From CAZIWJ01 sp964542855 (lineage in GTDB: Bacteria; Bacteroidota; Bacteroidia; Cytophagales; Cyclobacteriaceae), in contig CAZIWJ010000093.1 of the NCBI GenBank assembly GCA_964542855.1, positions 1 to 12,524 on the forward strand: 12,524 nt of DNA, in the 5' to 3' direction. Within the stretch, counting starts at the first letter, position 1; each line of letters begins with the position of its first letter. This document shows, one piece after another, positions 6,720 to 12,524 of this stretch. The notes beneath the pieces were generated by a model. The model was given only the letters and a program-made list of their open reading frames with translations. It was not told the origin of the DNA and made no database searches. Position numbers and translations under genes: made by a program.

Positions 6720-8467
6720 TCAACCTTAATATCCAGCCCCAGTTCTTTTAACTGTTCGCCATGTATTGCCGATGGAGAGTTAATCATAACATCACGGCCA
6801 GCATTATTCTTGGGGAAAGCAATAAAATCACGGATCGAATCCAGCTTACCCATCAGGGCACAAAGGCGATCGAAACCAAAGGCTATTCCGCCGTGCGGTG
6901 GTGCACCATATTCAAAGGCATCGAGCAAAAAACCAAACTGCTCCCTGGCTTCTGAATTGGTAAAACCCAGTACTTCAAACATTTTCTGCTGAATGTTTCG
7001 GTCAGAAATACGAATCGAGCCTCCTCCAATTTCCACCCCGTTAATTACCAGATCGTAAGCATTAGCTCTTACTTCGCCCGGTTTACTGTCTAGTTTATCC
7101 AAATCATCGGGGTTAGGTGAAGTAAACGGATGGTGCATGGCGTAAAAACGCTGGGTGTCATCATCCCACTCCAGTAGCGGAAAGTCTACTACCCAAAGCG
7201 GGTTAAAGGTATCTTTATTTCTTAAGCCCAGCTCACTGCCCATGTGCAAACGCAGTTCGTTCAACGCCCTTCGGGTTGCCTCAGCCTCACCGGCCAGGAC
7301 AAGGATTAAATCGCCAGGGTTAGCTTCAAAGGCATTCGCCCACTGGCCTAAATCTTCCTGATCGAAAAACTTGTCTACCGATGATTTAAAGCTACCATCA
7401 TTATTACACTTCACATAAACTAGTCCTTTGGCTCCAACCTGTGGGCGTTTTACAAAGTTAGTGAGTGCATCGAGTTGTTTTCGGGTGTAATTGCCACAGC
7501 CGGGGGCTTTAATACCAACCACCAGTTCCGCATCGTCAAAAACCTTAAATTCTTTGCCCTGGGCCAGTTTATTCAGTTCAGTAAACTCCATTCCAAACCG
7601 GGTATCTGGTTTATCCGATCCGTAGCGTTTCATGGCATCGGCATAACTCATTCGAGGAAAATCAGGCAACTCAACCCCAATAACACGCTGAAATAAGTAT
7701 TTGGTAAGCCCTTCAAAGGTAAACAGCACCTCTTCACGGGTAACGAATGTCATCTCGCAGTCGATCTGGGTAAATTCCGGCTGGCGATCGGCCCGCAAGT
7801 CTTCGTCGCGGAAACACTTAACCAGTTGAAAATACCGGTCGAAGCCCGAAACCATTAATAGCTGCTTAAAAGTCTGGGGCGATTGGGGCAGGGCATAAAA
7901 CTCACCCGGATGCATGCGGGAAGGAACAACAAAATCACGGGCACCTTCCGGGGTACTTTTAATCAGGACCGGCGTTTCTACTTCCAGAAAGTCCTGCTGG
8001 TCCAGGTAAGTACGGGTAGCCTGCGCCAGCCTGTGGCGCAAAATAATATTATCGCGTACGGAAGCCCGTCGCAAATCCAGATAGCGGTATTGCATCCTTA
8101 GCTCCTCTCCCCCGTCGGTGTCATTTTCAATCGTAAAAGGAGGCACTTTCGATGAGTTCAGTACCGTTAACCCTGCTACTTTTACTTCAATATCACCAGT
8201 AGGAATGTTGGGGTTTTTAGATAACCGCTCAACTACCAGGCCGGTAGCCTGGATAACGAATTCGCGCCCGAGTTTACGGGCCCGGTTCAGTACTTCTTCA
8301 TCGGTAACCCCTTCTTCCATAATTAGCTGGGTAATGCCGTACCGGTCGCGAAGGTCAATCCAAACCAGCCCACCTTTATCTCGCACCCGCTGCACCCATC
8401 CGCTCAACATTACTTCCTCATTCAAATGATCTTTGCGAAGTGCTCCGCAGGTATGACTTCTGTACAT
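6710..8467 (-). CDS. aspS: Aspartate--tRNA ligase (bacterial class IIb AspRS)
   Basis: Charges tRNA(Asp) with aspartate using ATP in the cytoplasm. The 585 residues are a normal full length for the bacterial type. The N-terminal OB-fold anticodon-binding domain covers about 1-105 (SGWVQRVRDKGG). The catalytic core has motif 1 around Pro166 (LEVETPVL), motif 2 FRDEDLRADRQPEFTQ (219-234), the bacterial GAD insertion at about 290-420, GGGSIRISD (481-489) and motif 3 GGIAFGFDRL with Arg534. The ATG start directly precedes MYRSHTCGALR, the expected N-terminus. In the loop where E. coli has Leu30 (aspartate-specific) and non-discriminating enzymes tend to have His, this protein has Lys31, so tRNA specificity cannot be settled here. 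It lies 69 bp downstream of smc with its own apparent promoter and converges on the transglutaminase-like gene. Confidence 0.98.
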   Translation of the reverse strand: MYRSHTCGALRKDHLNEEVMLSGWVQRVRDKGGLVWIDLRDRYGITQLIMEEGVTDEEVLNRARKLGREFVIQATGLVVERLSKNPNIPTGDIEVKVAGLTVLNSSKVPPFTIENDTDGGEELRMQYRYLDLRRASVRDNIILRHRLAQATRTYLDQQDFLEVETPVLIKSTPEGARDFVVPSRMHPGEFYALPQSPQTFKQLLMVSGFDRYFQLVKCFRDEDLRADRQPEFTQIDCEMTFVTREEVLFTFEGLTKYLFQRVIGVELPDFPRMSYADAMKRYGSDKPDTRFGMEFTELNKLAQGKEFKVFDDAELVVGIKAPGCGNYTRKQLDALTNFVKRPQVGAKGLVYVKCNNDGSFKSSVDKFFDQEDLGQWANAFEANPGDLILVLAGEAEATRRALNELRLHMGSELGLRNKDTFNPLWVVDFPLLEWDDDTQRFYAMHHPFTSPNPDDLDKLDSKPGEVRANAYDLVINGVEIGGGSIRISDRNIQQKMFEVLGFTNSEAREQFGFLLDAFEYGAPPHGGIAFGFDRLCALMGKLDSIRDFIAFPKNNAGRDVMINSPSAIHGEQLKELGLDIKVDKK

Positions 8468-8499
8468 CCCTATATTGTATTTATCGTTAATATTGAAAG

Positions 8500-8530
8500 C
8501 AAATATACTAGCTTCAAAAGCAATGGCAAT
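8500..8530 (-). promoter_or_regulatory. Candidate promoter of aspS
   Basis: In the smc-aspS gap, the minus strand carries ATTG (8530-8527), a 19-nt spacer and TATATTTG (8507-8500). This is a full match to the Bacteroidota -7 form with a good -33 TTG at normal spacing. Transcription would start near 8494, leaving a leader of about 25-30 nt before the aspS ATG. It suggests aspS does not rely only on smc read-through. Confidence 0.5.
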
Positions 8531-8536
8531 GTAACA

Positions 8537-11500
8537 TCAGGCCAGTTCCCGCAAATCTACCGGAACCACGCTGGAAATGCCTTGCTCAATCATGGTTACC
8601 CCGTAAATAACATCGGTACTGCTCATGGTTCTTTTATTGTGAGTAACAATAATGAACTGGGAATCCTTAGAGAATCGCTTTACGATCTTGTTAAATTTAT
8701 CAATATTGGCATCGTCGAGCGGGGCATCTACCTCATCGAAAATACAAAAAGGCGCCGGCTTCAGCAGGTAAATGGCAAAAAGCAGGGAAATGGCAGTCAG
8801 CGTTTTTTCTCCACCTGAAAGCTGATTAATAGTTAGTGGCTTTTTACCCTTGGGCCTGGCCATGATATCAATACTCGATTCCAAAGGCTGATCGGGGTTC
8901 GACAGGCGCAGGTCACAGTCATCTTCTTCCGTAAACAGCGTACGAAATACATCCAGGAAATTGGCCTTAATTTCCTCGAACGCCTTCAGAAAATTTTCCC
9001 GGGCCACTTCATCAATTTCCTGTATGGTAGTAAGCAGCGATTCCTTGGCTTGTTCAAGGTCGTTCTTTTCCTGTGAAATAAAGTCGAAACGTTCCTTCAT
9101 TTCATTATAGGCTTCCATGGCCATCGGGTTAACCTGGCCCATTTTCTTCATCTGGTCGCGTGTCTTTTCAATGCGCAACCTCAACTCCTCTTCGGTTAAA
9201 TACACCAGGTCGTTGTCTGCCTCTTCTTTTAGCAGTTCGTCGAGGTCTAGTTCAAATTCTACCGATAAACGTTCCTTAACACTGTTCAGCTGAAGTTTGT
9301 ATTCCGATATTTTCTGGCTGCTCTCCAGAATCACCGTTTCAGCATTTTCCCGTTCTCGTGAAAATTCACGGGTTTTCTCTTCCAGCTCTGAAATTTCACC
9401 CCGCTGCGAGTAATAGTTGCGCTCGGCTTCGTTCACCGCGGCTGCCATTCGGTCTTTCTCCTCGTAACGTTCGTACAAAGCCTCTGAATCTACCCCCTTA
9501 CTGGTTTGAAGCTCTTCGTAGCTCCGGGATGAATTTTCCAGCTCAGCCGTTTGTTTACTCAGCTTATCACTCAGCTCATCGTACTGCTTGGCCTTAAAAG
9601 AAATTTCCTGTTGTAAGGCAGTAAGCCGATTTTCCAGTTGATAAAGCTTTATATTTTCCCGATTGTAAACAGAAGACCGCTCGCTGAGCACTGCATTTTC
9701 AGTTTCCAGTTGTTCGGTTATGTCGTGCAGGTTTTCCTGCATCCCTTCCATGGTAGCTTCCTCGTCTTCGAGTTGGGGGGCTAACTCCTCAATTTCCTCG
9801 TTGAGTTGCAAAATGCTGTTTTGGGTATCCTCAATATTTTCTTTGGATCGGATAATGGTTTCGTTCAACTGATCGTAGCGGGTTTTTACCCCCACGTATT
9901 CTTCTTTCAGTTCAGCCAGTTCATCCGTTACCTCGTTTATTTTATTTTGAAGTGATTTTTCCCTGGTAGCCTGCAGCTTTTTATCCAGCTCTGCCAGTTG
10001 TTCCTTTTGTTTCTGGCGCCGCTGCTCCAGTATTTCCAGCTCGCTTTTCAGCTTCTCCAGGTTTTTAGCTCTACCCAGCTTTTTACCTTCGAACAAACCA
10101 ACCGAACCGCCCCCAACGCTGTATGGATATTGAATCAGGCTTCCGTCGTGGCTCACAAACGTAGCTTCCGAATCTTCAGGAATCTGGGTAAAGTTTTCCT
10201 CCAGGATGTAAACGTCCTGAAGCACGTATTCTACTACCGGAGCAAACTGCTTTTCGTATTCCACCACCGAAAGGGCTGGCACCGTACGCGGAAATGTTTT
10301 TAACGCTTTTGCCTTAAAGCCGTTCATGCGCTCGGCAACAAATAGATTAGCTTTGCCTTTGGCCGACTGGATAAGCAAATTAACCGCATCGACCGCCTGT
10401 TTACGCTGCGGAACAATGTAGTAATTCATGTACTGGCTCAGGTAATTCTCAATGCAGGTACGGTATTGCTCTTTACAGCTAATAACGTCCGATAGAAGGG
10501 GTAAATCTTTTCCCCAGCTGCTATTTTTCTTCAAAAACTTCACTGCTTCCGGAAACCCTTCCAGGTTTTCAACCATCGACTTGGTAAGGTTATATTCGTT
10601 CTGCAACCGATCTTTAGTTCGCGATGCTTTGGCCCGGCTTTCCCTTACAGTTTCAATTTGCTGCTGAACAGCCGTAATTTCATCGTTTAACCGACCCTCT
10701 GCTTGCTGGTTTTCCGCCAGTTCCTGCTTCTTCTCTTCAATCTGGTTATTCAGCGATAAGGCCTCTTTTTCCAGCATCACTAACTGGTTGGTTTGTGAAG
10801 TATCGTCGCTGCTGGCCTTCTCCAGTACCTGTTTGCGCTGCCCCAACTGCACCTGTTTAATTTCCAGCGCTTTCTGCAAGTTGTATACTTTCTCGCGACT
10901 GGCAGCAAACTGCTTTTCCTGTTCCTCCTGGCGTGCCTTTAAGCTGGCCGTTCGCTGCGTGCTATTTTCGTATGATGCCTTTAGCTCCCCTACTTTTTCC
11001 TGCTGCTCACCAAATTCATCATCGAGTTGTGTTTCCTGCTCGCGAAGGGCTTTCAGCGATCGCTCGAGTTCCTCTACCTGCTGCCGATCGTTGGTAATCT
11101 GCTGCTCCAGTTGTTCTTTCTGGCGGGTGAGGTTATTAATTTTTTCCTGCCTTACCCGTTCGTTACTCTCTTGCTCCCGAATACTTTCAACCAGCTCGTT
11201 CAGGGCTTTCTGTCTTGAAGACAGCGTTTTTTCTTTTTCCAGCAAGTTTTTTTTGGCCGCCTCAATCGCAGCAGCCTGGTTGTTCTGCTCTCTTGCTATC
11301 CGTATTTTTTTATCTTCCTCTACGCTCATTTGCCGCTGAACCCGCTCCAGCGCCTCTTTTGTCGTACGTACCGTGACCCGCGCCATGGCTACGCTAAGTG
11401 CCCGGTACTCATCTTTCATCTTGAAATACTTGTTGGCCTGTTTGGCCTGCTTTTCCAGCGATTTCAAATTATTTTCTATTTCGTAAATCAGGTCTTCCAC

Positions 11501-12070
11501 CCGGTCCAGATCAGCATCCGTACTTTCCAGTTTACGCAGAGTTTCTTTCTTGCGGATTTTAAACTTGCTGATACCGGCTGCTTCCTCAAATAAGCTGAGT
11601 CGTGAGTTATCTTTATCGTTCAAGATATCATCGATCATCTTTAGCTCAATAATCGCATAGCTATTCGAGGCAATACCGGTATCCATAAACAGCCCGGTAA
11701 TATCTTTCAGCCGGCAGGTAACTCCGTTCAAAAGGTATTCACTTTCTCCACTACGATAGTAACGACGCGTAATGGTTACCTGTGTATACTCCGTTGGCAG
11801 AAGGTTTTTAGTATTATTGAAGGTAAGCGAAACTTCGGCCAGTTGGGTAGCTTTCCGCTTTCGCGTTCCGTTGAAAATTACGTTTTCCATCTTATCGGAT
11901 CGCAGGGCGCGGCTCTTCTGTTCACCTAGCACCCAGCGGATAGCATCGACCACGTTCGACTTACCACATCCGTTCGGACCTACAATACCGGTAATGCCAC
12001 TGTCGAAATTAATAGTTATGCGGTCACCAAAACTTTTAAATCCCTTCAGTTCTAATCTACTTAATTCCAT
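8537..12070 (-). CDS. smc: Chromosome segregation/condensation ATPase SMC
   Basis: Structural maintenance of chromosomes protein: a dimeric ring ATPase that, with ScpA and ScpB, extrudes DNA loops and helps arrange and segregate the chromosome. The 1177 residues have the full architecture. The N-terminal head has Walker A GPNGCGKSN (31-39, Lys37). A first coiled coil covers about 165-505, and the hinge about 506-660 (begins EGFPEAVKFL, ends with a VGGGSVGLFEG segment). A second coiled coil runs from about 665 to 1000. The C-terminal head has the signature LSGGEK (1084-1089), Walker B CIFDEVDAPLDD (Asp1112, Glu1113) and switch His1144. The open frame extends 42 codons further upstream, but MELSRLELKGFKSFGD is the family N-terminus, so I chose this ATG. 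scpA and scpB are not in the window. It is upstream of aspS and divergent from a small membrane-protein gene. Confidence 0.97.
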   Translation of the reverse strand: MELSRLELKGFKSFGDRITINFDSGITGIVGPNGCGKSNVVDAIRWVLGEQKSRALRSDKMENVIFNGTRKRKATQLAEVSLTFNNTKNLLPTEYTQVTITRRYYRSGESEYLLNGVTCRLKDITGLFMDTGIASNSYAIIELKMIDDILNDKDNSRLSLFEEAAGISKFKIRKKETLRKLESTDADLDRVEDLIYEIENNLKSLEKQAKQANKYFKMKDEYRALSVAMARVTVRTTKEALERVQRQMSVEEDKKIRIAREQNNQAAAIEAAKKNLLEKEKTLSSRQKALNELVESIREQESNERVRQEKINNLTRQKEQLEQQITNDRQQVEELERSLKALREQETQLDDEFGEQQEKVGELKASYENSTQRTASLKARQEEQEKQFAASREKVYNLQKALEIKQVQLGQRKQVLEKASSDDTSQTNQLVMLEKEALSLNNQIEEKKQELAENQQAEGRLNDEITAVQQQIETVRESRAKASRTKDRLQNEYNLTKSMVENLEGFPEAVKFLKKNSSWGKDLPLLSDVISCKEQYRTCIENYLSQYMNYYIVPQRKQAVDAVNLLIQSAKGKANLFVAERMNGFKAKALKTFPRTVPALSVVEYEKQFAPVVEYVLQDVYILEENFTQIPEDSEATFVSHDGSLIQYPYSVGGGSVGLFEGKKLGRAKNLEKLKSELEILEQRRQKQKEQLAELDKKLQATREKSLQNKINEVTDELAELKEEYVGVKTRYDQLNETIIRSKENIEDTQNSILQLNEEIEELAPQLEDEEATMEGMQENLHDITEQLETENAVLSERSSVYNRENIKLYQLENRLTALQQEISFKAKQYDELSDKLSKQTAELENSSRSYEELQTSKGVDSEALYERYEEKDRMAAAVNEAERNYYSQRGEISELEEKTREFSRERENAETVILESSQKISEYKLQLNSVKERLSVEFELDLDELLKEEADNDLVYLTEEELRLRIEKTRDQMKKMGQVNPMAMEAYNEMKERFDFISQEKNDLEQAKESLLTTIQEIDEVARENFLKAFEEIKANFLDVFRTLFTEEDDCDLRLSNPDQPLESSIDIMARPKGKKPLTINQLSGGEKTLTAISLLFAIYLLKPAPFCIFDEVDAPLDDANIDKFNKIVKRFSKDSQFIIVTHNKRTMSSTDVIYGVTMIEQGISSVVPVDLRELA

Positions 12071-12073
12071 ATA

Positions 12074-12105
12074 TTCGTACGGCGGCGATTGTATTATTAC
12101 TTTTG
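12074..12105 (+). promoter_or_regulatory. Candidate promoter of the membrane-anchored protein gene at the right edge
   Basis: TTCG (12074-12077), a 20-nt spacer and TACTTTTG (12098-12105) fit the Bacteroidota promoter pattern, with a full -7 match and three of four bases at -33. The transcript would start near 12110-12113, at the left arm of an inverted repeat. It lies just upstream of the smc start codon on the opposite strand. Confidence 0.42.
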
Positions 12106-12111
12106 TGCCTG

Positions 12112-12130
12112 CATGAACAAGGCGTTCATG
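12112..12130. repeat. Perfect 7-bp inverted repeat in the smc divergent gap
   Basis: CATGAAC (12112-12118) and GTTCATG (12124-12130) are perfect inverted arms around AAGGC. The repeat starts about 6 bp after the -7 element at 12098-12105, at or just after the expected transcription start. It could act as an operator or as a hairpin at the 5' end of the leader. It also lies in the leader of smc. No known binding site is recognised. Confidence 0.45.
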
Positions 12131-12208
12131 TTTAAAATGAGTGGAAAAAATTATCGAGCCACGAATATAGGGAGCTCGGTTGATTTTACAGACCAATTCC
12201 TGCTTTTT

Positions 12209-12524
12209 ATGGAAGATATTATTCAGATTATCATTTACGTAGCCTTCGGGTTACTGTACACTTTGAGCCGCTATTTACGGAATAAACGTAAAGACAAACA
12301 GCGCAATCCGGGCCAAAAAAAGCAGTCTTCGGCCGAAGAACAACCCGCGACCGAAAAGCCTTTTAAGCGTTCCTCACCGCAGCGTACGCAACCCACTGCC
12401 CGAACCCGGCAGCCTGAGCAATCCGGCTCCAGATCCCAAACTACCAAAGAACCCTCCCGGCCTAAAAAAGGGTTTACCACCACCCTGGAAGATATGCTCC
12501 GCGAGTTTTCCGAAGAAGCCAACC
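12209..12524 (+). CDS. Small membrane-anchored protein with a basic, disordered tail (3' end cut by the window)
   Basis: Partial gene of unknown function, open at the right edge (105 codons visible). The product starts MEDIIQIIIYVAFGLLYTLSRYL, one hydrophobic helix at about residues 3-22. A strongly basic stretch follows (RNKRKDK, 24-30), then a long polar region rich in Gln, Pro, Arg, Ser and Thr (about 31-85) with little predicted structure. It ends with a short acidic amphipathic segment, TLEDMLREFSEE (91-102). By the positive-inside rule the tail should be cytoplasmic. Similar short proteins with a TM helix and a LEDxLREF-like motif are, as far as I recall, found in other Bacteroidota. 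The start is chosen because the TM helix begins here. In-frame ATGs at 12113, 12128 and 12137 would add a polar N-terminal extension of 24-32 residues and cannot be excluded. Confidence 0.7.
   Translation, partial: MEDIIQIIIYVAFGLLYTLSRYLRNKRKDKQRNPGQKKQSSAEEQPATEKPFKRSSPQRTQPTARTRQPEQSGSRSQTTKEPSRPKKGFTTTLEDMLREFSEEAN

Noticed and set aside
8118..8429. 103-codon plus-strand open frame antisense to aspS
   Set aside because: It lies wholly within a strongly conserved gene on the other strand and has no recognisable features.
10788..11339. 183-codon plus-strand open frame rich in Ser and Cys inside smc
   Set aside because: It is antisense to the SMC coiled coil; the Ser/Cys/Phe-rich composition is what reverse-complemented Glu/Gln/Lys codons give, and no domain is recognisable.
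12071..12196. N-terminal extension of smc by 42 codons to an upstream alternative start
   Set aside because: The added residues do not resemble SMC, the family N-terminus starts at the internal ATG (12070), and the extension would cross the promoter and leader of the divergent gene.
12271..12522. 83-codon minus-strand open frame at the right edge
   Set aside because: The plus-strand frame there has a clear TM helix and a coherent polar tail; the minus frame is its shadow.

Overview
The window looks like ordinary chromosomal DNA from a member of the Bacteroidota, most likely a Cytophagales-type bacterium. Four points support this. The LptD is the long Bacteroidota form with a Pro/Ser/Asp-rich N-terminal linker. 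An Amidase_3 gene is coupled to a single-helix MlaD/MCE protein whose C-terminus is typical of the phylum. No Shine-Dalgarno sequences stand out upstream of the starts, and GTG and TTG starts are used. Several gaps contain matches to the Bacteroidota promoter form (TTG at -33, TAnnTTTG at -7). The lineage call below phylum is inference.

Left part (1-3900): a receiver-like/sugar-transferase fusion (plus strand, frame still open at the window edge) that should start an exopolysaccharide or capsule pathway. It converges on lptD (minus strand), the outer-membrane LPS translocon. Middle (3900-6710): lptD is divergent from a two-gene plus-strand unit, a periplasmic N-acetylmuramoyl-L-alanine amidase and an MlaD-like lipid-transport protein 9 bp apart. 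These are followed by a transglutaminase-like (SirB1-type) protein that appears to lack its catalytic residues. Right part (6710-12070): aspS and smc, both on the minus strand; aspS appears to have its own promoter in the 69-bp gap after smc. Right edge (12071-12524): a divergent gap with a good plus-strand promoter match and a perfect 7-bp inverted repeat, leading into an incomplete gene for a small membrane-anchored, disordered protein.

Functionally, the left half is about the cell envelope: polysaccharide initiation, LPS export, murein cleavage and phospholipid trafficking. The right half is housekeeping: tRNA charging and chromosome organisation. I found no mobile element, CRISPR array, RNA gene, defence system or other sign of an undescribed system. 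The observations that merit a second look are the receiver/sugar-transferase fusion, the degenerate transglutaminase, the head-on divergent promoters between lptD and the amidase, and the inverted repeat upstream of the last gene.
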